A stretch of 64,000 nt of DNA, taken from NCBI RefSeq assembly GCF_013376105.1, contig NZ_JAAMFM010000004.1:1-64000 (forward strand), read 5' to 3'. Every line of letters starts with the position of its first letter. Position 1 is the stretch's first letter. The stretch is from Arthrobacter wenxiniae (GTDB lineage: Bacteria; Actinomycetota; Actinomycetes; Actinomycetales; Micrococcaceae). The translations under genes and the position numbers were made by a program. This document shows positions 34,581 to 42,953 of the stretch, in pieces. The notes below the pieces were generated by a model that did no database searches, was not told the origin of the DNA, and saw only the letters and a list, made by a program, of their open reading frames with translations.

Positions 34581-35452
34581 TCCCGAGCGCATTCGACTAC
34601 GCGGCACCGGCCACCGTGGAGGAAGCCCTCGGCCTCCTCGCGGCAGCCGACGCCGCCGGGGACGACGTCAAGGTGCTGGCGGGCGGGCAAAGCCTGCTCC
34701 CGGTCATGAAGCTGCGCATGGCCGACCCCTCCATGGTGGTGGACCTGGGCCGGATCGCCGGGCTGAACGGCGTCACCGACAGCGGCGACTCCCTCCTCAT
34801 CGGCGCCATGACGCCCCACCATGTGGTGGCCACCGACCCGCTCATTGCCCAACATGTGCCGCTGCTGGCACAGGCGGCGGCGACCGTTGCCGACCCGCAG
34901 GTGCGCCACCGCGGCACCTTTGGCGGCGCCCTGGTCCATGCCGACCCCGCCGGCGACCTTCCGGCGCCCGTGCTGGCCGCGGGGGCAACGTTCCTGATTT
35001 CAGGGCCGGGCGGCCAGCGCAGCGTGGACGCGGCGGACTTCTTCCAGGGCTACTTCACCACCGCCGTGGAGGAGGGCGAGATCCTTACGGGCATCCGGGT
35101 GCCGAAATACACCGGCTGGGGATCGCACTATGAAAAGTTCACCCGCGTCGCGCAGCAATGGTCCATTGTGGCCGTCGCCGCCCTGGTCCGGGTGGAGGCA
35201 GGCACCATCACCGAGGCCCGGATCGGCCTCACCAACATGGCGAGCACGCCGCTGCGGGCCGCGGCGGTGGAGGCTGCACTTGCCGGGGGCCCGGCCACCG
35301 CGGACGCCATCGCCGCGGCCGCGGCGCACGCCGCGGAAGGCACGGACCCTGCCAGCGACCTGAACGGGGACGCCGCCTACCGGGCGCACCTCGCCCAGGT
35401 GCTCACCAAGCGCGCGGTGCTGGCCGCCGTCGGGCTTCAGGCCGGGGCCTGA
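34577..35452 (+). CDS. coxM: FAD-binding medium subunit, CO-dehydrogenase-like
   Basis: A 291-residue flavoprotein subunit with the FAD-binding AGGQSLLPVMKLRM and RHRGTFGGALVHADPAGD motifs. The CO-dehydrogenase flavoprotein C-terminal domain (about 180-285) begins near KFTRVAQQWSIVAVAALV. It accepts electrons from the CoxS clusters and passes them to the quinone pool in relatives. ATG 34577 overlaps the coxL stop. coxG follows after 23 bp. Confidence 0.93.
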   Translation: MIPSAFDYAAPATVEEALGLLAAADAAGDDVKVLAGGQSLLPVMKLRMADPSMVVDLGRIAGLNGVTDSGDSLLIGAMTPHHVVATDPLIAQHVPLLAQAAATVADPQVRHRGTFGGALVHADPAGDLPAPVLAAGATFLISGPGGQRSVDAADFFQGYFTTAVEEGEILTGIRVPKYTGWGSHYEKFTRVAQQWSIVAVAALVRVEAGTITEARIGLTNMASTPLRAAAVEAALAGGPATADAIAAAAAHAAEGTDPASDLNGDAAYRAHLAQVLTKRAVLAAVGLQAGA

Positions 35453-35475
35453 AGGAACGGGACGGAGAGGAACTC

Positions 35476-36216
35476 ATGGAACTCAAGCACCACTTCAGCG
35501 TACCCAGCCCGCTGGCGGACACCTGGCACTCGTTTAACCAGTTGGAGGAGATTGCCCCCTGCTTTCCCGGCGCGGTCCTGACCTCGGTGGAGGGCGACTC
35601 CTTCACCGGCACGGTCAAGGTCAAGCTGGGGCCCATCGCCATGATGTACTCCGGCACGGGCCAGTTCACCACCCGTGACGAGGCCACGCACACAGTGGTC
35701 ATTGAGGCGCAGGGCAAGGACAAGCGCGGCAACGGGACAGCGGGGGCCACCGTCACCGCCGTGCTGGCGGCCGACGGCGAGGGCACCACGGTGGACGTCA
35801 CAACGGACATGAACATCACCGGCAAGCCGGCGCAGTTTGGCCGCGGCGTCATTCAGGACATCTCGGACAAGCTGCTCGAACAGTTCGTGCAGTGCGTCAT
35901 TGGCAAGGCGGTCCAGCCGGAGCCGGCGGTCGAGCCGCCCGCGGTCGAGCTTGAGGCCACGGCCGCAGGGGTCCCCGGACGAGCTCGCGAGGTTGGGGAG
36001 CGGATGGGGAGCGAGACCCAGGAGACCGGATTCCGACAAGCTCAATCACCGGCACCGGCGACATCGCCGGCACGGTCCCAATCACCGGCACCGGAGCTGG
36101 ACTTGGGCTCGGCCATGTGGCCGGTCCTCGCCAAGCGTTATGCCCCGGCGGCTCTGGCAGTGCTCGGCACAATCGCCCTGGCCATCTGCCTTGGCAGGCG
36201 GAAGCGCCGACGGTAG
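35476..36216 (+). CDS. coxG: CoxG-like SRPBCC protein with repeat-rich linker and C-terminal membrane anchor
   Basis: A 246-residue protein. Residues 1-150 are the CoxG/SRPBCC domain (MELKHHFSVPSPLADTWHSF, CFPGAVLTSVEGDSFTG, GRGVIQDISDKLLEQFVQ). Residues about 151-215 are a Pro/Glu/Ser-rich linker encoded partly by direct repeats. Residues about 222-238 (PAALAVLGTIALAICLG) form a transmembrane helix followed by GRRKRRR. In Oligotropha, CoxG is needed to anchor CO dehydrogenase to the membrane, and this topology fits. The linker DNA resembles intergenic repeat sequence that has become coding. It ends at a strong terminator. Confidence 0.88.
   Translation: MELKHHFSVPSPLADTWHSFNQLEEIAPCFPGAVLTSVEGDSFTGTVKVKLGPIAMMYSGTGQFTTRDEATHTVVIEAQGKDKRGNGTAGATVTAVLAADGEGTTVDVTTDMNITGKPAQFGRGVIQDISDKLLEQFVQCVIGKAVQPEPAVEPPAVELEATAAGVPGRAREVGERMGSETQETGFRQAQSPAPATSPARSQSPAPELDLGSAMWPVLAKRYAPAALAVLGTIALAICLGRRKRRR
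36043..36094 (+). repeat. Direct repeat CAATCACCGGCACCGG inside coxG linker
   Basis: Copies lie at 36043-36058 and 36079-36094. They are preceded by TTCCGACAAGCTCAATCACC, which I recall as similar to an interspersed element common in Micrococcales. That family assignment is from memory. Confidence 0.6.
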
Positions 36217-36220
36217 ACGC

Positions 36221-36261
36221 AGGGAAGGGGCACCGCGCACGTCCGGCGGCGCCCCTTCCCT
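36221..36261. terminator. Strong stem-loop between convergent coxG and DUF2188 genes
   Basis: AGGGAAGGGGC at 36221-36231 pairs with GCCCCTTCCCT at 36251-36261. An inner CCGC/GCGG stem extends it across one mismatch to a 9-nt loop. TTGTT follows on the plus strand. It likely ends the cox transcript. Confidence 0.85.
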
Positions 36262-36280
36262 TGTTGCCGTCGCTTCCGGG

Positions 36281-36520
36281 TCAGTTGATGTCGTACTCCC
36301 GGTAGGCGTGCCCGTCCAGGGCGTGCATCACAATGTGCGACTGCCTGTCGCCGCACTCGGCGTGCGCCGCCGCGACGGCTTCCTTTTGGCTGTGGAACTG
36401 TTCGTGCTGGGTGGTGTGGAACTTGTGGAGTTCCCACTTCATCCCGTCGGGACCGTCGCACGGACGCACGTGGTAGACAGATCGCTGGACGGCCTTCCTC
36501 TCGAGCGTTGCAGTGGGCAT
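36281..36520 (-). CDS. DUF2188 domain-containing small protein
   Basis: A 79-residue protein with the DUF2188 pattern: VYHVRPCDGPDGMKWELHKF at the start, QKEAVAAAHAECGDRQSHIVMHALDGHAYREYD at the end. The function is unknown; it is often found near stress genes. The start is ATG 36520 with AGGAGGTG 4 nt upstream. A longer frame to 36574 begins before this ribosome site. Confidence 0.83.
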   Translation of the reverse strand: MPTATLERKAVQRSVYHVRPCDGPDGMKWELHKFHTTQHEQFHSQKEAVAAAHAECGDRQSHIVMHALDGHAYREYDIN

Positions 36521-36601
36521 GGGCACCTCCTGGGTTGTTCTGCAAACTTGCTCAGGGTTCAACCGCACCCGCACATGCGCGGCAATCGCCCTCCCTCCAG
36601 T

Positions 36602-37347
36602 TCACTCCCGTATGCCGGCAATGACAAGGGCCGCTTGCCTGCCCGACTGCCTGTGGCAAGGGGGTGGGTGGCCCGTTGCCACGGGCCTGCACCGCCAGCT
36701 GCTGGACCGGGTCAAGGTCCCGGCCATGCCCGGAAGCACGGCAGTCATGTTCTTGATCGCGGACATCGGGGCGGCCACCTGCTCGTCGGCAATCGCCTTG
36801 GCCTGTTCGGCCTCCTGCAGCGGCTGGGCCTCGGCACTTTTGGCGCGCTTTTCGGCGAGGGCGGCCTCGGGCCGGCCCAGGTTGTCCAGGGAGCCGGAGA
36901 AGTCGTCGACGGACTGGATCTGGAAGGTGTCGATCACCAGCCCTGGTTGTGCATGGAGTGCTCCGCCTCCTCCTTCACGCTCGTGGCGAAGCTGGCCCGG
37001 TCCTTGATGATGGACTCCGCGGTCAGCGTGCCCACAATGGAGCGCAGCGATCCGGAGAGGGTTTCCTGCGTGTAGTGGTCACTGGCGTCCTGCTGGTTCA
37101 TGAAGCGCTGGGCGGCCCTGCGCACCGAGTCGGCGTCGCCGCCCACCTTCACCTGGGCCACCCCGGTCAGGTGCGGTTTGATGCCGTTCTGCGAAATGCC
37201 CTCGATCGTCAAGGACACCTGGCGGGAGGCCAGGGAGAGCGGGTAGGCGCGCTGGGTGAAAGGGTTGATGAAGATCCGCCAAACACGACGCGCTGGCTGT
37301 TCGGATCCGGCCAGCGCGATGAACAGGGGGATGAGAGTCTCGGTCAT
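36602..37347 (-). pseudogene. Flotillin (SPFH domain) remnant, frameshifted and internally deleted
   Basis: Translation from ATG 37347 gives MTETLIPLFIALAG and then jumps to FINPFTQRAYPLSLASRQVS, so the N-terminal membrane and early SPFH segments are missing. The SPFH core GVAQVKVGGDADSVRRAAQRF to EEAEHSMHNQG is well preserved. It then hits TGA at 36934. The continuation LVIDTFQIQSVDD resumes in the next frame, consistent with one lost base near 36945. The coiled-coil that should exceed 150 residues is cut to NLGRPEAALAEKRAKSAEA plus a short rest. Intact flotillins are about 450-500 residues. Confidence 0.78.
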
Positions 37348-37453
37348 GGTGCCCTTCCAACAGTCGACGAGGGGTCGAGTCCGCTGCAGCCGTACTGCAG
37401 CGCCGGCGGCTGTCCGGAGCCGCACCTGAGTCGATCCCGCGGAAGTTCACGTA

Positions 37454-37477
37454 ATAATCCACTTGATAATCCACTTG
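37454..37477. repeat. Two adjacent 12-bp direct repeats ATAATCCACTTG
   Basis: Copies at 37454-37465 and 37466-37477 are perfect and head-to-tail. They are AT-rich relative to the surroundings and lie about 90 bp upstream of the XRE regulator gene. They may be tandem binding sites for that regulator. Confidence 0.6.
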
Positions 37478-37564
37478 CTGGATTTTATGTCGGGCGCCGG
37501 GCCCGCCCATACGGGTAATGGCAGGGCCTCCCGCGGTGCCGGGCGCCCGCGTACCGTGGAACGC

Positions 37565-38449
37565 ATGGACCACAAGACCGAAATCCGCGAGTTCCTCTCC
37601 AGCCGCCGCGCCAGGCTCACCCCTGAACTCGCCGGGCTGCCCGCCTTTGGCGGAAACAGGCGCGTGAAGGGTCTTCGGCGCGAGGAAGTCAGCCTCCTGG
37701 CCGGCGTGAGCATTGACTACTACGTGCGCATGGAGCGCGGGAACCTCGCCGGCGTCTCGGACTCCGTCCTGGAAGCCCTCGCGCGGGCGCTTCAACTGGA
37801 CGACGCCGAACGCGACCACCTGTTCGACCTCGCCCGGAAGGCGGCGGCTCCCCCGGCGCGGCGCAGGGCCCCCACGTCACGCATCCGGCCGTCGCTGCAG
37901 GAACTGCTGGACGCCATGCCTGACACCCCCGCCTGGATCCGCAATGCCCGGCACGACCTTCTGGCCGCGAACCGCATGGCCAGGGCGTTATATGCCCCGA
38001 TGCTGGCCGACCCCCACCACCCGGCCAACACGGCCCGCTTCCTCTACCTGGACCCGGCATCCCGGGAGTTCTTCACGGACTGGGAACGGGCCGCGGATGA
38101 CATCGCCGCCATGCTGCGCCAGGAGGCCGGCAAGAACCCGTACGACAAGGCACTGACGGAGCTGATAGGCGAGTTGTCCACGCGCAGCGAGGTCTTCCGC
38201 CAGCGCTGGGCGGCGCACAATGTCCGCTTCCACCGCACGGGGCGCAAGCAGCTCCACCATCCCGTGGTCGGCGACCTCGACCTGAACTTTGAGGCGCTGG
38301 AATTCCCGTCCGACCCGGGACTGACCATGCTCGTCTACACGGCCCCCGCCGGCACACCCACCGCGGACGCGCTGAAGCTGCTGGCCAGCTGGACGAGCAC
38401 CCAGGAGCAGGCCGCACACGGCGCCGGGGCCTTGTCCGGCGATGCCTAG
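37565..38449 (+). CDS. XRE-family transcriptional regulator with MmyB-like ligand-binding domain
   Basis: A 294-residue regulator. An N-terminal helix-turn-helix (VKGLRREEVSLLAGVSIDYYVRMERGNLAG) binds DNA. The C-terminal PAS-like MmyB/MLTR domain includes TPAWIRNARHDLLAANRMARALY, NTARFLYLDPASREFFTDWE and HHPVVGDLDLNFEALEFP. This architecture is common in actinobacteria, where the ligand is thought to be a fatty acid or similar small molecule. ATG 37565 begins MDHKTEIREFLSSRRARLTPE, as expected. It overlaps the convergent YqeY gene by 4 bp and may act on the repeats at 37454. Confidence 0.9.
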   Translation: MDHKTEIREFLSSRRARLTPELAGLPAFGGNRRVKGLRREEVSLLAGVSIDYYVRMERGNLAGVSDSVLEALARALQLDDAERDHLFDLARKAAAPPARRRAPTSRIRPSLQELLDAMPDTPAWIRNARHDLLAANRMARALYAPMLADPHHPANTARFLYLDPASREFFTDWERAADDIAAMLRQEAGKNPYDKALTELIGELSTRSEVFRQRWAAHNVRFHRTGRKQLHHPVVGDLDLNFEALEFPSDPGLTMLVYTAPAGTPTADALKLLASWTSTQEQAAHGAGALSGDA

Positions 38450-38910
38450 GACAGGCGCTTGCGGACCATGTCCGAGACCGCCTTTCCGTCAAAGCGGCCG
38501 GCGATCCGGGCCGTGATGGGCTTCATGGCCACGCCCATCTGGCGCATCGTCAGCGGACCTTCGGCCGACTCGAGGTCAGTGATGACCTCATTGACGATTT
38601 CTCCGGCCTCGGCCGCCGTCAGCGGCTGCGGCAGGTAGGCCTCAATGACCTCCGCCTCCGCGATCTCCGCCGCAGCCCGCGCGGCCTCCCCGGCCTGCGT
38701 GTAGATGGCGGACGTCTCGCGGCGCTTGGCGGCTTCCTTCTGCAGGAGCGCGGTCACTTGGGGGTCGTCGAGTTCCACGGGGGTCCTGCCCGACTTTTCC
38801 CGGGTCTCAATCTCGCCCAGGACGTTGCGGACGGTTGCCAGGGCCACCTTGTTGCCGTCCTTCATATGGGCGACGACGTCGGATTTCAACTTCTGTTTCA
38901 GCGTGGGCAT
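38446..38910 (-). CDS. GatB/YqeY domain-containing protein
   Basis: A 154-residue YqeY-like protein: MPTLKQKLKSDVVAHMKDGNKVALATVRNVLGEIE forms the N-terminal helices. The C-terminal tRNA-handling-type helical domain contains AYLPQPLTAAEAGEIVNEVI and MRQMGVAMKPITARIAGRFDGKAVSDMVRK. The domain is related to the tail of GatB, but free-standing YqeY has no settled function. ATG 38910 has a GGAGCACC upstream. It is intact and of normal length. Confidence 0.92.
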   Translation of the reverse strand: MPTLKQKLKSDVVAHMKDGNKVALATVRNVLGEIETREKSGRTPVELDDPQVTALLQKEAAKRRETSAIYTQAGEAARAAAEIAEAEVIEAYLPQPLTAAEAGEIVNEVITDLESAEGPLTMRQMGVAMKPITARIAGRFDGKAVSDMVRKRLS

Positions 38911-39304
38911 GGTGCTCCTTTGATGGGCCTGAGGTGGCCTTGGGGTGGCGTCGCCACTGTCCTGGTGCCATTATCCCCTTCCTGCAGTCCGCCGGACTTC
39001 ACCGCGGCGGGTATATGCTGTTCGACGTGAGCCTGACTGCCCTTGACACTGTGCCCTCGGGGCGTTCGGAGGTTGTCGGCGTTTTATTCGCCGACGCCAG
39101 AAGCACGTTGCCGCTCCTTCACTGATGGACCCCGCGCCGCGATGCGGCGTGCCCGGACCAGCGCCGGGCCGTGCGCGGGCGTTTGCTCCCTGACACTGGC
39201 GACGGCACTGGCGACGCCGGTCCAAGCCATCCAATTTTCACCCCGAGTCCCGCAGTGGGTCCCCTGGCGACCCCGGGTGCGGGCCAAGCAGACGAGGCAC
39301 AACC
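38911..39304. other. Spacer between YqeY and FBP genes
   Basis: This holds no ORF I can support. A 7-bp hairpin, GTCGGCG / CGCCGAC at 39075-39095 with a TTTTATT loop, may be regulatory or a weak terminator. The divergent promoters of both genes must lie here. Confidence 0.4.
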
Positions 39305-39796
39305 ATGCTCCCCCTGACTGAGAACGACGTTCGAGAGTCCTTTATCAATGCCTCCCGCCGCGAGCGGGCGGCAGTGACCCTGCCCGAAAATTTCGGCAAC
39401 CTCGACTGGGACGCCCTCGACTTCCTCGGATGGCGCGACGCCAAGCTGCCCGCCGTCGGCTACGTTGTTGGCCCGGTAGGCGGCGGGGTCATGGGCATCA
39501 TGCTCCGAGAGGTGGATGGCAAAACGCGCTCGCGGCCCCAGTGCTCGTGGTGCGAGGATGTGCTGCTGCCCAATGACGTGGTGTACTTCAACGCCAAGCG
39601 CGCGGGCACGGCCGGGCGCAACGGCAACACGGTCGGCACGCTGGCCTGCGCGAACTTTGAGTGCTCGGCGAATGCCAGGCGCCTGCCGCCGCTCCCCTAT
39701 CCGGGATTCGACCTGGAGTCCGGGCGGCAGCGGCGCATTGCGGAACTGCGCGGCAACTTTGTGGGCTTTGCCCAACGCGTCGGAGACGGCGCCTAG
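39305..39796 (+). CDS. FBP domain protein (FusB-like, elongation-factor-G-binding type)
   Basis: A 163-residue protein with the FBP (fibronectin-binding-like/FusB) domain. LTENDVRESFINASRRERAAVTLP is the helical front, followed by DWDALDFLGWRD. A four-cysteine zinc treble clef is formed by CSWCEDV and ACANFECSANAR. Relatives in staphylococci bind EF-G and free it from stalled ribosomes, conferring fusidic acid resistance. In actinobacteria these are widespread and the role is inferred. The zinc ligands are all present. Confidence 0.85.
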   Translation: MLPLTENDVRESFINASRRERAAVTLPENFGNLDWDALDFLGWRDAKLPAVGYVVGPVGGGVMGIMLREVDGKTRSRPQCSWCEDVLLPNDVVYFNAKRAGTAGRNGNTVGTLACANFECSANARRLPPLPYPGFDLESGRQRRIAELRGNFVGFAQRVGDGA

Positions 39797-40787
39797 CAAA
39801 GGCTGCGTGCGGCTCGGCCGCAGACACTCCCCCAGCGGTGGATGAGTTTTGTCTTGTCCTCAAGGTCCAGCCGGCTGACTTCCGGCAGCAGCGCCTTCAC
39901 GAACCAGAATGACAGGGCGGCGAAGAATGCGAATCCGGCGTAGGCGAATCCCAATCCGACTGCGTGGCTCATGATGGGGAACAGCAGGGTGAGCAGGAAA
40001 TTAAAGATCCAGTTGAATGCCGTCGCCACGCCCAGTGCGATTGCCCGCATCTTGTTGGGGAAGACCTCGCCGAAGACCACCCACATGACCGGCCCACGCG
40101 GTCATCAACGAAGAAGATGGCGTTGATGCCCACGAGTTGCTGGAACGCCGCCATGCCCATGCCGATCCACAGTATGGGCGCCTGACCGAACGCGTGGCCC
40201 CTCAGGTCCCGATAGGTGGAACGGCGTTCGTTCTCGATGCTCTCCTCAATTTCCTTGAACCGTTGCTCGGGGTCTGCGGCGCCGGTGACATTGGCAATCA
40301 CTGACAGCGCCGCATCCGTCCGACCGCGTCGAATGAGGTCCTGCGGAGATTCCGGAATGTGCAGCGAAAGGACTCCATGCACGACGGCGGGAACCACGCC
40401 GACGAGCAGCCTCCACCGCCAGGCCGACAGTCCCCACCACAGTTGCGCGTCGGCCCCTCCGGCAATCCTGGCCATGCCCGCGTCGGACGGCAACGCCAGG
40501 AAGATGCCGAGTGTGATCGCCAGCTGTTGCAGGGAACTGGGGCCGCCACGCAGGGGGGCGGGGGCCATCCCGCCCATGTAGGCAGGGGCGATCACGGAGG
40601 CAATCGTGAAGCCCAAGACGGCCGGATCCAGGGAGAGCGTCTTTTGGATGGAATTCACGGCCCCGTTGATGACAGAGGTGTCGAATCCGAACAGGAGCCC
40701 GCCCAAGGCCGCCGCCACCGTCGCGGCATATGCCTTTCGTCGGGCTAAACGTCGGGCTGCACGGGGGCCGGCATCTCGGCACGCCAC
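39793..40787 (-). pseudogene. Sugar-porter MFS transporter remnant
   Basis: Reading leftwards, RKAYAATVAAALGGLLFGFDTSVINGAVNSI is the intact first helix of a sugar porter. The sequence then jumps from LGFTIASVIAPAY, losing helices 2-4, to a normal-looking LRGGPSSLQQLAITLGIFLAL and the central loop (ESPQDLIRRGR). A second deletion follows AAFQQLVGINAIFF, together with a frameshift. GPVMWVVFGEVFPNKMRAIALG continues in another frame to a plausible C terminus at 39793. About 355 codons remain of an expected 450-480. Confidence 0.82.
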
Positions 40788-40832
40788 ATTGCGGCAGCAG
40801 CCAGGAAACTCGTAGGAATGTGACCGGCGCGC

Positions 40833-41714
40833 TCAGCCGGCATGCGGCAGGCATATTTCAACCACGCCGCCAACCACTCGCGTCTTAAAGGCGGCCTGCG
40901 GGGAGGTGGCGGGTCCCTGCACCACTTCCCCGGTGGCAAGGGAGAACCTGCTGTGGTGCCATGGACACTCCACACAGGGGTTGGGCCCCGGGCTCATGAC
41001 CACGCCTTCGTCCAACGGTCCGGCCAGGTGGGAGCACTTGTTGGAGAGGACGCTCACGGAACCACTGGCCGAACGCCACACCAGCAGCGGAACATCCCCC
41101 AGTGCACGCTTTTCCAGCTTTTCCACCGGGAGGTCCGCCAGCTTGGCCAATCCCTGCCAGCCTGGCGCGACAAGATGGGGGACCTCTTCTGCATGGTTTG
41201 CGCCGGCGGCCAGCCGATACGCCAGGTGGCCGCCCAAGGTGCCGCCCAAGGTGATTGTAGCCAGTGCCGCCGCTGAGACCGCCGCGCCACGTGACTGGTG
41301 CCCCTGGCGCCGGAGCACCCAGGACATGGCAAAGAGGAGGGTGCCTGAGACGTTTGCAGCAGCGTGGACCAGCCCCACCCTTTGTTGCTGGGGATGGAGT
41401 TCGGCCCAGTCGGTCCAGCCTGCGGCCATGGCCGGGAGGGCGCTGACAATGCCGATGGCAAGAAGGGCCTCCGAGGAGCGTTGCGCACCGGGAACGATGT
41501 CCAGGACCACGGCAGACGTCCAGGCGCCAATCGGCAATTGGACGGCGAGGGGATGCAGGGGGTGCCCCATGGGCACGCCATGCAGCACGTCCTTCGCGGC
41601 ACCGCGGCCGATCACGCCACGGGCTGCCCGCTGCACGAGGGCAATCAGGCCATCCAAATACTCGACATTCTCCAATGTGTTCAATGCCCTGAACGGCAAC
41701 AATGTGCGCATCAT
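40833..41714 (-). CDS. DUF2231 membrane protein fused to a Rieske (2Fe-2S) domain
   Basis: A 293-residue protein. Residues about 35-170 form a DUF2231-type four-helix membrane domain (VPMGHPLHPLAVQLPIGAWTSAVVLDIV, GTLLFAMSWVL). The C-terminal 95 residues are a Rieske domain with C227, H229, C250 and H253 in NKCSHLAGP and ECPWHHSRF. It could pass electrons between a membrane partner and a soluble acceptor, but the partner is unknown. The start is ATG 41714 (MMRTLLPF); ATG 41711 is better spaced from AAGGGAAG and equally possible. It follows the DUF4235 gene in the same direction. Confidence 0.87.
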   Translation of the reverse strand: MMRTLLPFRALNTLENVEYLDGLIALVQRAARGVIGRGAAKDVLHGVPMGHPLHPLAVQLPIGAWTSAVVLDIVPGAQRSSEALLAIGIVSALPAMAAGWTDWAELHPQQQRVGLVHAAANVSGTLLFAMSWVLRRQGHQSRGAAVSAAALATITLGGTLGGHLAYRLAAGANHAEEVPHLVAPGWQGLAKLADLPVEKLEKRALGDVPLLVWRSASGSVSVLSNKCSHLAGPLDEGVVMSPGPNPCVECPWHHSRFSLATGEVVQGPATSPQAAFKTRVVGGVVEICLPHAG

Positions 41715-41764
41715 CTTCCCTTGCTTGATCCCACATTGCCGGCACTGTGGTGCACGGCGATCCA

Positions 41765-42025
41765 CTATTTTCCGTGCGGCTGGCGTTGCAGTTTTAGCGC
41801 GGCCTTACTGGCGGCCCGTTTCGTGAGCACTTGGATGACGGCGGCCGTGACCGCTGTAACCAGCGCAAAGACCAAGACCCCGGGCAACGGGTGCTCGAGG
41901 TCCGCCGCGTCTTTCGGCGGCTCGCCTCCTGTCCCCTTGCGCCATGCTGCATCCAATCCCTTGCGCGCCAAAGCGCCGGCTGCCACGCTGGCGCCGATGC
42001 TCAGAAGCTTAACGGGAACCTTCAT
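41765..42025 (-). CDS. DUF4235 domain-containing membrane protein
   Basis: An 86-residue protein with two membrane helices. KLLSIGASVAAGALARKGLDAAWRK and GVLVFALVTAVTAAVIQVLTKRAASKA form the DUF4235 pair, separated by the hydrophilic GTGGEPPKDAADLEHPL. ATG 42025 has GGAGAAGG upstream. The function is unknown. It lies 50 bp upstream of the Rieske fusion gene and is probably cotranscribed with it. Confidence 0.85.
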   Translation of the reverse strand: MKVPVKLLSIGASVAAGALARKGLDAAWRKGTGGEPPKDAADLEHPLPGVLVFALVTAVTAAVIQVLTKRAASKAALKLQRQPHGK

Positions 42026-42241
42026 CCGCCTTCTCCGTCCCTTGTGGTCATACCCATCCTTTCCATAAATCCATCCACAAACAAGAGACCCTCCATGGGA
42101 TAGGGACGGACCAATGCGCGGCCCGGAACCATCCGCGCTTGCCGCCGGCGGGGGTTTCCGAACGCGCCCGCGTGTGGTTACAGTGAGTGCACATGGTCGA
42201 GGCACGGCGGCCAGTGCGCAACGTTTGGACAAGGAGCCTCC

Positions 42242-42394
42242 ATGAAAGCGAAATTGGCATTCGTCGCGGGCCTGGGTGCCGGCTACGTGCTGGGCACCCT
42301 GCCCGATGTCGAGTCCGACCCCGCCCTGAACGACGTCGCGGGCCGGGACTGGGCGGATGAAGGCGGTGCACTGCCGTCGGGCCCCTCACAGTAG
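42242..42394 (+). CDS. Small 50-residue protein with YtxH-like start
   Basis: MKAKLAFVAGLGAGYVLGTLPDVESDP shows the short N-terminal glycine-rich membrane helix of YtxH-like proteins (AGLxxGYVLG). It then ends after 50 residues instead of about 100. AAGGAG lies 6 nt before ATG 42242. It is either a naturally short protein or a truncated YtxH gene. The highly acidic tail is intact. Confidence 0.6.
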   Translation: MKAKLAFVAGLGAGYVLGTLPDVESDPALNDVAGRDWADEGGALPSGPSQ

Positions 42395-42458
42395 ACGTGC
42401 ACGACCCTGGTGAGGCACCGAAAACCCCACCACTCCACAAACACCGGAGGAGAACCCA

Positions 42459-42860
42459 ATGAAAAGCGCCGACGCCGCAAATGCCAGCACCGCCTGGAAT
42501 GGGGACAACCGGCCCAAGGCATGGGAACGGGCCGGGACCGGCTACGGCTCCCCCACTCCCGAGGAAGAAATGCCTGCCACCTCCTCAACGAACCCCGGTT
42601 CCCCGGACCCGACAGTCCGCGGGCAGCAAACGGACTCCGAAGCACTGGACGCCGATCAAAGCCTGGGCGGCTCCGACGGGCAGTTCCGCGACGAAAAGGA
42701 CATGGCCGATCCAAGCATTGCCCACCTGGATCCTGCGGTTGAGACTCCGTTGGAGGCCCCGTCAACTGATGCGGACCTCGCTGACGACAACGCGGGGCCG
42801 ACGAGACCGGACCGCGAGTCCTTCTCCTCCGAATCAGACGAGGATGCTTCCGGCCGGTAG
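42459..42860 (+). CDS. Disordered acidic hydrophilic protein, 133 residues
   Basis: A 133-residue protein with no hydrophobic core: rich in Asp, Glu, Ser, Pro, Thr and Gly, with segments such as DDNAGPTRPDRESFSSESDEDASGR. It resembles stress or hydrophilin-type proteins in composition only. CCGGAGGAG lies 6 nt before ATG 42459. It sits just upstream of the acyl-CoA-dehydrogenase-like gene, same direction, with a 93-bp gap. I do not recognise a family. Confidence 0.6.
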   Translation: MKSADAANASTAWNGDNRPKAWERAGTGYGSPTPEEEMPATSSTNPGSPDPTVRGQQTDSEALDADQSLGGSDGQFRDEKDMADPSIAHLDPAVETPLEAPSTDADLADDNAGPTRPDRESFSSESDEDASGR

Positions 42861-42953
42861 CCACTGTCCACAAGGTGGCCGCCGCGCACGGGCAGTCGAA
42901 GGCGCTGTGGCTTCCGCCTCTCCATGTTTCCCTGACCACGAGGAGCCGGCCCA

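Noticed and set aside
41765-42232. Extended 155-codon reading of the DUF4235 gene
   Set aside because: The family starts at MKVPVKLLSIG with a good ribosome site; the upstream part is Arg/Pro-rich non-homologous sequence.
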